Assembly (NCBI GenBank): GCA_020404895.1
Contig: JADBWK010000032.1
Span: forward strand, 1-64,000
Length of the DNA stretch: 64,000 bases
Reading direction: 5' to 3'
Source of the DNA: Pseudanabaena sp. M085S1SP2A07QC
GTDB lineage: Bacteria > Cyanobacteriota > Cyanobacteriia > Pseudanabaenales > Pseudanabaenaceae
The position numbers were made by a program, and so were the translations under genes. Below are positions 1-8,354 of this stretch, in pieces (positions within the stretch are counted from its first letter, which is position 1; each line of letters begins with the position of its first letter). The notes beneath the pieces were generated by a model. The model worked only from the letters and a program-made list of their open reading frames with translations. It was not told where the DNA came from and did not search any database.

Positions 1-318
1 CCAAATGGTTTAAGGAGATTAACCAGTTTAACTAAGGCTTGCTCTTGATGGGGTGCTAATACATAAGCTAAAACTACTCCACTTGCATGATCAATGGCGT
101 GCCATAACCATCTTTGCTGTTTTTTACGGGCAACAAAACTCCACATCTCATCCATCTCTGCGGATTCAACTTGATACAGATCGACATCTACTATCTCTAC
201 ATCCAGTTGCTCTAGTAATGGATAGTTGACAGTTTCTATATCTTCCTGCTTTTTTTTAATTCGTTGATCACTGTGGTGGGACTGATACCTAATAAACCCA
301 CATTCCGCACTTCTTAAT
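1..318 (-). mobile_element. IS1-family transposase, truncated (InsA end / InsB start)
   Basis: The minus strand encodes an InsA-like helix-turn-helix stretch (NVGLLGISPTTVINELKK) whose frame stops at 236-238. A run of eight A residues (plus-strand T at 250-257) would allow a -1 shift into a frame that stays open to the window edge. That frame reads EMDEMWSFVARKKQQRWLWH, the signature DDE region of IS1 InsB. IS1 transposases are known to be made by a programmed -1 frameshift on an A-rich site, which fits. The InsA zinc-finger N-terminus is missing: similarity ends near 318. The other end lies outside the window, so whether it is active cannot be judged. Confidence 0.8.
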
Positions 319-550
319 ATTTATTCAAGATTTTTTGCTGATAAATTAGCTGTGATCCTTTATCTACAAGCGTTATGGCAATATGTAGGAAAACTAAGCT
401 ATGTAAAGGATTGTATTCAATTTTCTCAATAGAGGTTAACAATTGAAAATATTTTTCGGATTAGAGTCCTAGCATGACAGATTTTCGTAAAAAGATTTTT
501 GCCTATGTTAAGAAGTTTGCAAGTATGTTAAGAAGTGCGGAATGTCAGTT

Positions 551-605
551 AAAACCCAAAACAAAAGTGGCGGCGCTTCGCGCCGCCACTTTTGTTTTGG
601 GTTTT
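551..605. repeat. Perfect palindrome, 26-bp arms, GC core
   Basis: The arms begin AAAACCCAAAACAAAAGT and end in the core GGCGGCGC, with a TTC loop and an exact complementary right arm. It belongs to the family of core-sharing palindromes that recurs through this window. It lies between the IS1 fragment and raf1. Confidence 0.9.
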
Positions 606-611
606 GATTTG

Positions 612-724
612 TCCTATAGCAACGTAAGAGATAGATAGGACAATTCAAAACCCAAAATATGGCAGAGCGAAGCTCTACCATATTTTGGGTTTTATGTCCT
701 AAGCAAAGCTTACATTGCTATATA
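612..724. mobile_element. MITE-like repeat with TATAGCAAYGTAAG ends
   Basis: Terminal inverted repeats TATAGCAACGTAAG (615-628) and CTTACATTGCTATA (711-724 region) differ at one base. They enclose a 47-bp hairpin (647-693, one mismatch, core AGAGC-GAA-GCTCT). No transposase is encoded, which fits a short non-autonomous element. No clear target duplication was found. Confidence 0.6.
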
Positions 725-743
725 TACCAAGAAATGCAAAAAA

Positions 744-773
744 TGTAGGGGCAATTCATGAATTGCCCCTACA
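744..773. terminator. Loop-less 30-bp palindrome 3' of raf1
   Basis: Perfect palindrome around the core GGCAATTCATGAATTGCC, followed by T on the plus strand and preceded by A (T on the minus strand). It could therefore stop transcription from both sides. The same core recurs at 48499-48534 and inside the MITE at 55221-55313. Confidence 0.6.
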
Positions 774-806
774 CTTTTTTTGTCACACTCAAACTAAAGA
801 TTGATA

Positions 807-1901
807 TTATTCTTCAAACTGCCAACGATCTTGAGAAGCAGCTTCGTCGAAGAATCGTTTAGGGCGCAAAGTTAGAGTGATTTTACCAAATAGCTTCACA
901 TCTGGTGAAGACTCAAACCATGCAAACTTGAGGTTCCCATCTTCATCAGCGATCGCAAAATAGCCGTTTTCATCCCAATCACGTTGGGCGCGATCGACTA
1001 GTACTAAAACATCTTCAACGCGATTGCGAATCGTACTAACAACCTCTTCTTGAGTAATTGCTGCTTGCAACGTATCTGTATTACATGAAACGATCACTCC
1101 ATCTTCCGCTTCATGAACCACAAACCATCCTGGCAGAGTTGCCCATGTGGACTCACTAGAGGAATGTACAATCCCAAAAGGAGTCATTTCATCAGTAAAT
1201 GGAACTGCTTTAAACTGCTCAATTGACATTGGCAAAGTCCCGACGACAGGCAAAATGCGAGGGATACTATCTTCGGAATCGTAACGGAAATTGGGCAATT
1301 TGGGAGCTTTCTTTTTGGAGGGGTTAGCCATGTCAGTGAGCAGACGTTCGATCGCCGATCTTGCCTTTTCACTATGAGCAAAACGCAAGCCCCGCGCAAT
1401 CAACCTTGTGCGTTCTTGCGGATCGATTTTTCCTTGAGCAGCTTTCAGGACTTGTAATACAACTGCATCCCCAGGGTGTCGGGTAAATCCTTCAGGCAAA
1501 TTTGCCACTGACGAAGCTTCTTTAATCGCCTTGACCACATCTTTGGCTTCTAAAACATCAAGATTCTTCTCAAGAGCAAAGGTCGCCATCGCTACTCTTT
1601 CAGACTGATTGAGTACGCGCAACTCATTGAGAATGTCACTTCCTTTTTGTTCAAAATGCGCAAGGACAATATCAGTAGCGTTTCCTGCCTGTAGGCTGGC
1701 ATAGACTTGTGAAGCAACGACAATCTGATTTTGTTGAACTGGCTCAAAACCCGTATTTTCAAAAATTGCGAGGGAATTCTCTCCCATTTTTTGTAGCATT
1801 TGGCAAGCAATTCCCCACTGCACCCAAGTTCCTTCTTTGTGGCGTAAGAGTTTCAAAAGTCCTTCAGAGTCGGTGGGAAGTGTGGGTACTGGGGTTGGCA
1901 T
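807..1901 (-). CDS. raf1: Rubisco accumulation factor 1 (Raf1)
   Basis: Raf1 is a dimeric chaperone that binds folded RbcL dimers and helps assemble the L8 core of Rubisco in the cytoplasm. The 364-residue product has the usual cyanobacterial length. The N-terminal helical domain (about residues 10-195) carries the family motifs KEGTWVQWGIACQ and GFEPVQQNQIVVASQVY. A flexible linker (KKKAPKLPNF, near residue 200) leads to the beta domain (about 215-360), which begins with the typical SIPRILPVVG. It is monocistronic. The start chosen is the ATG at 1901, and the ends match the family. rbcL is not in the window. Recognition rests on sequence motifs only. Confidence 0.9.
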   Translation of the reverse strand: MPTPVPTLPTDSEGLLKLLRHKEGTWVQWGIACQMLQKMGENSLAIFENTGFEPVQQNQIVVASQVYASLQAGNATDIVLAHFEQKGSDILNELRVLNQSERVAMATFALEKNLDVLEAKDVVKAIKEASSVANLPEGFTRHPGDAVVLQVLKAAQGKIDPQERTRLIARGLRFAHSEKARSAIERLLTDMANPSKKKAPKLPNFRYDSEDSIPRILPVVGTLPMSIEQFKAVPFTDEMTPFGIVHSSSESTWATLPGWFVVHEAEDGVIVSCNTDTLQAAITQEEVVSTIRNRVEDVLVLVDRAQRDWDENGYFAIADEDGNLKFAWFESSPDVKLFGKITLTLRPKRFFDEAASQDRWQFEE

Positions 1902-2334
1902 AGTTGTAATACAAATTTAAGTGAGTGCGATCTCTCTATCGTCATAATCATCGCACTTTAGATGTTAATTTGAGCAATGCGTAATTCCTAACTATTTGAT
2001 TTGCTGAATCGCTTTGGTAATACTCTAACCTGCATTATTCATCAGAATCGGCAAAAATCCTCGAAAGCCTTACTAAAAGATATATCTAGCGATTTGCAAA
2101 AAAAAGTCTGTTTTTTGAGGTGACGACACCATTAGGATTTCATGGATTGGTGAATAATTCAGGCTCAATAATTTATAATGTATCGTCAAAACAGTGAAGT
2201 TTTCACTCTCAGTGTCTCTCTTTCTCGTTTGTTCAATTTCTTTTATTATCTTCTAGTTCTAGGACACTTTTGTAGAAATGGTACAAGCTTTAAATCTTTG
2301 ATATGCTTACGCATAAAGACTTAATTTAATCAAG
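1902..2334. other. Intergenic, no gene seen
   Basis: AT-rich stretch between the divergent raf1 and the membrane-protein gene. I see no coding frame, tRNA or strong hairpin. It presumably holds both promoters. Confidence 0.5.
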
Positions 2335-2898
2335 ATGAATTTCAAGCAAGCATTTTTTTTTAGCATAGTACTATTCCTGCTCTCTCTCGCAGTGATGGCA
2401 ATTTCCTTCGTCTTGGGGGCTCCCACTGAGATTTTATTCAGGGCTTTTCTTTCCACCATATCGCTCGTTGTGTATGCTATGACAGCACTTTGTTGCTCTT
2501 TAGTCTTAGATCGTCCAAATTTAAACGTATTTGGGAAAATTGGGGTGGGGATATCGATTATTGGTGGAGTATTTGCAATACTGAGCAACTTTTTCATAAA
2601 TAGTCTTGATGGATTTGCTTCAGTAGTTATGTGGCGATATATATTTCTGATTATTGCTATTTCTCTTGCCCACATTTCCCTCTTAATGAAGATCGTCACA
2701 AATAATTTGTTCGTGCGTTTTGCTCGGGGGCTTACTATAAGTTCGATCGCTTTGGTCGCGTTGGGTTTTCTGAGTATTGTATTACCGTCTGGGTTTGGAT
2801 TCGCTATGCCTGAGTCAGTCTTCACGATCTCGATAATCCTTGACGTACTGGGCACTCTTGCCACTCCAATCCTCAATAAAGCCGTCAAATCAACCTAA
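2335..2898 (+). CDS. Hypothetical multi-pass membrane protein
   Basis: This 187-residue protein has about five to six hydrophobic helices (roughly residues 8-28, 36-58, 69-92, 101-120, 130-150, 160-182), separated by short charged loops. It is therefore likely to be an integral inner-membrane protein. No catalytic motif or recognised family signature is visible. An almost equally long antisense frame exists, but it lacks plausible protein character. The gene stands alone between long AT-rich spacers. Its function is unknown. Confidence 0.65.
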   Translation: MNFKQAFFFSIVLFLLSLAVMAISFVLGAPTEILFRAFLSTISLVVYAMTALCCSLVLDRPNLNVFGKIGVGISIIGGVFAILSNFFINSLDGFASVVMWRYIFLIIAISLAHISLLMKIVTNNLFVRFARGLTISSIALVALGFLSIVLPSGFGFAMPESVFTISIILDVLGTLATPILNKAVKST

Positions 2899-3493
2899 TT
2901 GACAGATATTAAATATAAATAGAATAATACAAATATTGTTCACAATTATGTAAGATACATCTAATCGATCTATTTGCCTAGCGAGTAGGAGAAGAATAGT
3001 ACAAAACTTATAGCCCAGATTTACCAAAGAAATCTGAGCTATAAATGTTCAAGAATGAATTAGAATTGCTATGAACTTGAGGAAGTTATCAATGACTGAT
3101 ACTTTTATAAATATAAAAACTTTCCTGCGAATCAACAATCTCAATGTTAGGTGTTAAGACAACCTCTATGGCTTATTACAACTGTTAAAACAATAAAAGC
3201 GGCAATCTGAGCTAGAAAAGACCACCTTTTTTCCCAACATAAATAATCTTGTCTTGTTCGAGCTGACTTTCCAGTGAAACCAAACTCATCTAAGGAAAAT
3301 ACAGTACCAAAGACTCCTTTATATCCTGTGGTTTACTGCATATTCTATTTTCTCCTACCTCTTCTTAATTTAGGCTGATATACTTACTGATGCAAAGGTC
3401 AAAGCATATAGGTAAATGAAAGATTCAGATTCCTATAACTATTCAAATTCTCAATAGTTTACCTTAGATCAATCTGCTAATCACAAGCTATTT
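2899..3493. other. Long AT-rich intergenic region
   Basis: Apart from the short open minus-strand fragment at 3147-3332 (separate entry), no gene, tRNA or strong hairpin is visible. Confidence 0.5.
3147..3332 (-). pseudogene. Possible gene-end remnant, membrane-anchored
   Basis: Open minus-strand frame with a stop on both sides and no usable start codon near its beginning. It reads like the end of a real protein: SLDEFGFTGKSARTRQDYLC, then a hydrophobic helix (FLAQIAAFIVLTVVIS), then a stop. It may be the tail of a decayed gene or chance. The family was not recognised. Confidence 0.25.
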
Positions 3494-4081
3494 TTAGCTA
3501 GGATCTATGGAAAACTCAACCTTCCCAGATTCATCCGTAACTGTAACTTTGACATTATGAGTCTTGCCAGCTTTTTCGGTGGCTTTACAGGTAAATGTCT
3601 CTCCTACCTTTTGAATTACGAACACTGTGCCACCACAGTCAGCAGTAGCTTCGGCATTAATCTTTTCCTGAATCGCCTTCTCCGCCTTAGATAAAGGTAT
3701 AAGGCGCTTAGGTTCTGCGCGGATGTTTCCTTTTTCATCTTTGAAGGTGACTTTTACTGGGAAATTGCCCTCTTTGAGGGTGGCTTCGCAATCAATCACC
3801 TTATCCGTTTTTATCGGGTCTACTTCGGGGCAGGAGATAGATTGAATGGGAGAATTAATACCCTCACCAATAAGTATGGGCTTTAGAGATTCAGATACTG
3901 TTTTCTCAACCTCTTTGGTGTTGTCAGACTTTTTGCTATCAGCAGTAGTTGCTGGAGTTTCTGTGGTTGTCTTTACCTCAGTTCCACCAGATAGGCTTAC
4001 TTTAGCTTCACAAGCATAAAGAAAGCTACCCATTAGAGTAACTAGCAGCAACCCACGCAATTTTAATAATGAAGCCATCAT
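3494..4081 (-). CDS. Lipoprotein with two DUF4333-like domains
   Basis: Signal peptide with a lipobox (LYAC, Cys near residue 24) predicts a lipid-anchored periplasmic or outer-membrane protein. A Thr/Lys-rich linker (about 33-62) follows. Two similar beta-rich units come next, each with a Cys pair and the pattern C-x(n)-F/V-x-C-x-A-x(n)-V-x-VT-x-DE-x-G. The first spans about residues 66-125 and the second about 132-192. This is the DUF4333 pattern, so the protein looks like an internal duplication of that domain. The function of DUF4333 is unknown. The gene lies downstream of carA but is separated from it by a hairpin terminator, so it is probably transcribed alone. Confidence 0.7.
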   Translation of the reverse strand: MMASLLKLRGLLLVTLMGSFLYACEAKVSLSGGTEVKTTTETPATTADSKKSDNTKEVEKTVSESLKPILIGEGINSPIQSISCPEVDPIKTDKVIDCEATLKEGNFPVKVTFKDEKGNIRAEPKRLIPLSKAEKAIQEKINAEATADCGGTVFVIQKVGETFTCKATEKAGKTHNVKVTVTDESGKVEFSIDPS

Positions 4082-4137
4082 GGTTTATGATTTCCTACCT
4101 GATATAAAGTTGTGAATTTTGGATATTGAGATGGACT

Positions 4138-4183
4138 TAATAATGATAGTCTACCCAGCAAAGTGGGAAAACCATCATTATTA
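4138..4183. terminator. Hairpin 3' of carA
   Basis: Inverted repeat TAATAATGAT...ATCATTATTA with an inner TACCCA/TGGGA stem, directly after the carA stop on the minus strand. Confidence 0.6.
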
Positions 4184-4197
4184 TTGACTAGAAAGAC

Positions 4198-5400
4198 TCA
4201 AGCAACAACTCGTTTAAAGTTATTTTTATGTTCGCGCATCGAGTTCACAAAACGCTCGAATAAATAATCAGCATCATGCGGTCCTGGGCTAGCTTCAGGG
4301 TGATATTGCACAGAAAAGATTGGCAAGGTTTTATGTTCTAAACCTGCGACGGTGCGATCATTGAGGTTGATGTGGGTCAACATTGCAGGTGATGTATCAA
4401 AGGATTCACCTGTGAGAGCAAAACCATGATTTTGGCTAGTGATTTCGACACGACGATCAGCGTTTTCAGCTTGGTTTTGAGCAGGTTGATTTAAGCCACG
4501 ATGTCCAAACTTAAGCTTGAATGTGTCGCCACCCATTGATAAGCCCAAAATCTGATGTCCTAAGCAAATACCAAACATCGGCTTGTCCGCAGCAAGCAAA
4601 GCCTTAGCAGTTTCGATGCCTTGGGTAACGGCAGCAGGATCGCCAGGCCCGTTTGACAGGAAAATTCCATCAGGGTTATAGGAGAGAATCTTTTCGGTGG
4701 GGGTGTCGGCTGGGACGACGATCACGCGGCAACCATAGCTAGCAAGGCGGCGGAGAATATTACGCTTGACTCCGAAGTCGATCGCTACAACAGTCATCGC
4801 TTCACCTGTTAACTGTGATGGTTCGATAAATTCCCATGCAGGTAAGGTTTTGTCTGCCCATTCATAAATGCGATCGGTTGAGGCGGCTTGAGCAAGGTTT
4901 TGACCTTGCATCGAGGGAGCTGCTTTTACTTGTGCTAATAAGGCTTCAGAATCAAGAATTTCCGTGGAAATACCGCCATTCATCGCACCTAGAGATCGCA
5001 ACTTACGGGTAAGAGCGCGAGTATCAATTCCTGCAATGCCGACGACATTATGAGCCTTGAGGTAATCGGGCAGAGACTGACGCGATCGCCAATTACTCGG
5101 TACAGCCGTAATGTTACGAGCAATTACACCACGCACCTGTGGGCGATCGGACTCATCATCTTCAGGGGTTACGCCTGTGTTGCCAAGTTCGGGGCAGGTA
5201 AAAGTTACAATTTGGCCTCGGTAGCTGGGATCGGTCATTACCTCTTGGTAGCCAGTCATACCCGTATTAAATACTACTTCGCCGATCGCGGTTCCTGATG
5301 CGCCAAACGAATAGCCACGGTAACAAGTACCATCTGCCAAGACCAAAATTGCTGATTGCTTTGTTGCCATATCTTCAAATACTCGTTCGTTGCTGTCCAC
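4198..5400 (-). CDS. carA: Carbamoyl-phosphate synthase small (glutaminase) subunit
   Basis: CarA hydrolyses glutamine and channels ammonia to CarB for carbamoyl phosphate, feeding arginine and pyrimidine synthesis. The N-terminal CPSase domain includes [20 protein letters not shown]. The C-terminal class I glutamine amidotransferase domain carries the nucleophile motif [13 protein letters not shown] and the His/Glu pair in [12 protein letters not shown]. The 400-residue length is normal. A second ATG ten codons downstream ([14 protein letters not shown], start at 5370) aligns better with family N-termini and may be the true start. carB is not adjacent, as is usual in cyanobacteria. Confidence 0.97.
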   Translation of the reverse strand: MDSNERVFEDMATKQSAILVLADGTCYRGYSFGASGTAIGEVVFNTGMTGYQEVMTDPSYRGQIVTFTCPELGNTGVTPEDDESDRPQVRGVIARNITAVPSNWRSRQSLPDYLKAHNVVGIAGIDTRALTRKLRSLGAMNGGISTEILDSEALLAQVKAAPSMQGQNLAQAASTDRIYEWADKTLPAWEFIEPSQLTGEAMTVVAIDFGVKRNILRRLASYGCRVIVVPADTPTEKILSYNPDGIFLSNGPGDPAAVTQGIETAKALLAADKPMFGICLGHQILGLSMGGDTFKLKFGHRGLNQPAQNQAENADRRVEITSQNHGFALTGESFDTSPAMLTHINLNDRTVAGLEHKTLPIFSVQYHPEASPGPHDADYLFERFVNSMREHKNNFKRVVA

Positions 5401-5462
5401 TATTCAGTTACTTATTTTGGACACTAGCGCACATTCTAAACGTTATCTAGGTCACAAGATCA

Positions 5463-5495
5463 AAAAAGAAGGCTTGCATTGCAAGCCTTCTTTTG
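5463..5495. terminator. Hairpin terminator of VOC gene
   Basis: AGAAGGCTTGC-ATT-GCAAGCCTTCT flanked by A and T tracts, so it can act on either strand. It lies directly 3' of the minus-strand VOC gene. Confidence 0.8.
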
Positions 5496-5497
5496 AT

Positions 5498-6019
5498 TTA
5501 GCTAAGAACTTCAGCGATTTCAATTACTTGACCATCGGGGTCTTTGACCAAAAAGTTGAGCGGCTTTTCGCTACGGACTTTGTGTTTAATGCCTTTGACT
5601 TGAATCTGCAATAAGAGTTGCTCTACGCAATCGCGATTAAAGCAAATATGTCGTCCTCGATTTGCGTCGGTAACATTTGCTCCAGGGACAATGTGCAATT
5701 GGACATTTTTCTTTAGCTGATACCATGCGCCATCCATGTCTGCTGAATATTGCTGCGATCGCGATCGTCTGGCTTCGGCAGGAATATAAATGGGATCGGC
5801 AGGTGCGCCCATGCCATATTCGTAGCCATAGTAATAATGTAGCGGCACATCAGCGATCGGCAGTTTCATTTCGCCTTCATAAAAATATCGCGCTTGATCG
5901 AGGTTGGAAACCATGATCGTGTGCACTTTCGGTGCGCTGGTGAGAAACATCCACATGGCAACTGCGTATGCACCGAGGAGCATAACCATGATGCCTTGAG
6001 TAGAAAAAATTGACTCCAT
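5498..6019 (-). CDS. Glyoxalase/VOC-superfamily protein, membrane-anchored
   Basis: The 173-residue product begins with a hydrophobic helix (about residues 8-28, IMVMLLGAYAVAMWMFL) that should anchor it to the membrane. A VOC-type beta-alpha-beta fold follows: VHTIMVSNLDQARYFYEG opens the domain, and FLVKDPDGQVIEIAEV closes it with the usual terminal Glu. Such folds bind a metal with His/Glu side chains, but the substrate cannot be deduced. Similar anchored VOC proteins are common in cyanobacteria. It lies upstream of carA on the same strand, with a terminator between, so it is an independent unit. Confidence 0.75.
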   Translation of the reverse strand: MESIFSTQGIMVMLLGAYAVAMWMFLTSAPKVHTIMVSNLDQARYFYEGEMKLPIADVPLHYYYGYEYGMGAPADPIYIPAEARRSRSQQYSADMDGAWYQLKKNVQLHIVPGANVTDANRGRHICFNRDCVEQLLLQIQVKGIKHKVRSEKPLNFLVKDPDGQVIEIAEVLS

Positions 6020-6162
6020 CGTAAAGCAACTACATATTAAGAGACCTAGCTTTTTAGTTTAACTCAACTGTCATAGCTTTAAGTCACAAACTACACGATC
6101 TGACTAAAAGTCTGAAAGTGTATCTTTGTTTTAGCCTTATAGTACAGATATTGTTCAAACCG

Positions 6163-7413
6163 TTAGAAAGGTAAAATTAGCTGTCTCACTCTGCTTTTTC
6201 TGATAATATCCTTGCGCCTTAAATCAGGACTTTTGCTGGTAACGACTTTACCTTCTCGGACAATTTCAATTAGTTGATCTTCCCGAAGCTGTCTAATATA
6301 TTGTTCATAGTGAGATCTCCTAGCAGGATTTAGCTCCATTGTTTTCTCACTAGCTTCTCGAAAAGTAATACCATCTGGATGACTTTCCAGAACTCTTCCT
6401 AAATCTCGACTTAGTAATTCAATACATTCCTGATCTTTAGATTTCTCAATCTCAAACTTAAGTCTCATCTGGTTTCTTTCATAATAGTCTACTGTTCTAA
6501 ATCCGAAGCCATAGACGTTAAAGAAATATTCATAGCCAAGCGTATTTTCTTCCCAAAAACTATCCTTCATTACTTCTAGTGCAGTTAAATTCTTGGATAG
6601 ATGGAGTAGATAGTATAAAACTCTGGTATCTCCTTTAGGAACAGCTGCAAAGCTAAAAACATGCTTTGCTTTACCTTTTTCTCTGAATAGTCGCATTGAC
6701 TCTTGTCTTAAATACAACTGTACTGATGAGCTAGTTAACTTAGAATTACCGGCTTCTTGATAATATCCATCAGCCTCTAAAACATCTTCAAATCCACGTT
6801 TTAGATTCTCATCCCTTCCTGAAATAAATCTGATGATATAGTCAATCATAAACGTGTACAAGATCTCTGATTTATTCATGCTTGTAATCTTGCGGATACT
6901 CTGCATAGATACATCAGTCCATCCTTGAGGATCAAGTAAGAAGAAAGAGAGTCCTTTTCTTTGATCTGCGGAGAAGACACAATAATTGACGTAGTTTTCA
7001 AATTCTCCGCAGATAAACTCACAGTTCTCAGATTGAGAAAACTCTTCAAGCCCCGCTTTTGGCATTACATAATTTTTTAAGCAGTCAATATGATTTTGCT
7101 TATCATCAATAAAAATAAACTTAAGGTTGATAGCATATTCTCTTTTTGCTTTTTTATATCCCTCTTGAACTGCTTTAATAAGTCTAATTGGTGAACCGAA
7201 CCATTCTTTATTTTCGCTTTCGTCATCCTTATATATTCCCCCACCAGAAAATCCATCTATAAAAGTAAATGTATCAACACCTCGCCTCCCTTTTCCATAA
7301 AGTGTGATAATCAAATCCTCTACATACTTTTCTATAATTAGATGCTTAGCCTTAGTATGTGGATCAATTGTCGGTATAGAACGACCATCAGCAGACCATA
7401 GCAGTTTACTCAT
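6163..7413 (-). CDS. tcmP: Three-Cys-motif partner protein TcmP
   Basis: The 416-residue protein matches the TcmP family, recognised by SIPTIDPHTKAKHLIIEKYV near the start, FTFIDGFSGGGIY (about residues 48-60) and FFLLDPQGWTDVS (about 157-170). The repeated hydrophobic-strand-plus-acid pattern would suit a Rossmann-like catalytic core, but its reaction is not established. The C-terminus (about 340-400) resembles a winged-helix segment. The family was named for its regular pairing with a Cys-motif protein, and here the DUF5131 gene lies 42 bp upstream on the same strand. I see no GCGATCGC site in the gene, unlike its neighbours, which suggests acquisition by transfer. Confidence 0.85.
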   Translation of the reverse strand: MSKLLWSADGRSIPTIDPHTKAKHLIIEKYVEDLIITLYGKGRRGVDTFTFIDGFSGGGIYKDDESENKEWFGSPIRLIKAVQEGYKKAKREYAINLKFIFIDDKQNHIDCLKNYVMPKAGLEEFSQSENCEFICGEFENYVNYCVFSADQRKGLSFFLLDPQGWTDVSMQSIRKITSMNKSEILYTFMIDYIIRFISGRDENLKRGFEDVLEADGYYQEAGNSKLTSSSVQLYLRQESMRLFREKGKAKHVFSFAAVPKGDTRVLYYLLHLSKNLTALEVMKDSFWEENTLGYEYFFNVYGFGFRTVDYYERNQMRLKFEIEKSKDQECIELLSRDLGRVLESHPDGITFREASEKTMELNPARRSHYEQYIRQLREDQLIEIVREGKVVTSKSPDLRRKDIIRKSRVRQLILPF

Positions 7414-7455
7414 ATCCTAGAATCATTGAGGTATAAGGGTTTGGTTTAGAATTGA

Positions 7456-8256
7456 TTATACAAGACTCACAGATTTAATCTTTTGTGAAACTGTCGGTTT
7501 GATAATAGATTGTTTCTTACTGATAGACATAAATGATAGATTTGCAAGATGCTTTTCCCATTCATCAGGCATCTGTTGCCAAGCTTCTCCATTAAGCATT
7601 TTTCCACCTGACTTTGGAGTTAATCCACCCCACTGTTTGAAAAAGAATGCTACGTCTGTTTCTTGGCATTGTTTCAAAATGTCCTCAACCCATACTTTCT
7701 CAATCGGTCTGTAGTTTCTACCCGACTCACCGCCCACAATTACCCAATCAATATTAGTCAAGTCTAGTTTTAAAGAGCCTAGTAACGGTTCACAAGACAA
7801 AAATTTAACAGAAGCAGGAATATTTCGCAAAGCATCTACACGATTAATATGTTTTTGACTTTCGACTGACACACCCATCCAAATGTTAGGTGACCATATT
7901 AAGCTATCTGCTAATTTTGTAAGTCTTTCATGACGTTTAGTCAAAATCTGATAGATATGTTGTGGTGTTTCGTGCATAACCTGAAAGACTTTATGCAAAA
8001 ACTCAAGAGGAACTTCTTCATGAAACAGATCGCTCATTGAGTTAACGAAAATCCGACTAGGCTTGCGCCAATGTCTAGGCTGATCAATCCGATCCTCATG
8101 CAAAGTCAACTTAAACCCATTCGGGAAATTATGAGTAAATCTTTCGGTGATCGCCTCAGCATAGCAATTCTTGCAACCAGCACTGACTTTGTCACAGCCA
8201 GTAGTCGGGTTCCAAGTTTTATCCGTCCACTCAATTCCAGTATTAGCACTTGACAT
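7456..8256 (-). CDS. DUF5131 / phage Gp37-Gp68-like three-Cys protein
   Basis: The start TGIEWTDKTWNPTTGCDKVS followed by AGCKNCYAEA is diagnostic. Three cysteines (about C20, C27, C30) form a C-x6-C-x2-C motif that resembles, but is spaced differently from, a radical-SAM iron-sulfur motif. FVNSMSDLFHEEVP, WMGVSVESQ and VIVGGESGRNYRP are other family hallmarks. Members occur in phages and mobile regions, and the biochemical role is unproven. It is the first gene of a two-gene unit with tcmP. The length of 266 residues is normal for the family. Confidence 0.85.
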   Translation of the reverse strand: MSSANTGIEWTDKTWNPTTGCDKVSAGCKNCYAEAITERFTHNFPNGFKLTLHEDRIDQPRHWRKPSRIFVNSMSDLFHEEVPLEFLHKVFQVMHETPQHIYQILTKRHERLTKLADSLIWSPNIWMGVSVESQKHINRVDALRNIPASVKFLSCEPLLGSLKLDLTNIDWVIVGGESGRNYRPIEKVWVEDILKQCQETDVAFFFKQWGGLTPKSGGKMLNGEAWQQMPDEWEKHLANLSFMSISKKQSIIKPTVSQKIKSVSLV

Positions 8257-8354
8257 AATTCTTAGTTTAACCCGATTTAGTCAAAAAACATAGATTTAAA
8301 AGCAAAATAGATTTATGTACGAATATTTATGATATTAAAAACTTCGTACAAATT

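Noticed and set aside
2307-2888. 193-residue minus ORF antisense to the membrane protein
   Set aside because: It has the composition expected for the complement of a hydrophobic gene (Ile/Asn/Lys/Arg-rich) and no family features.
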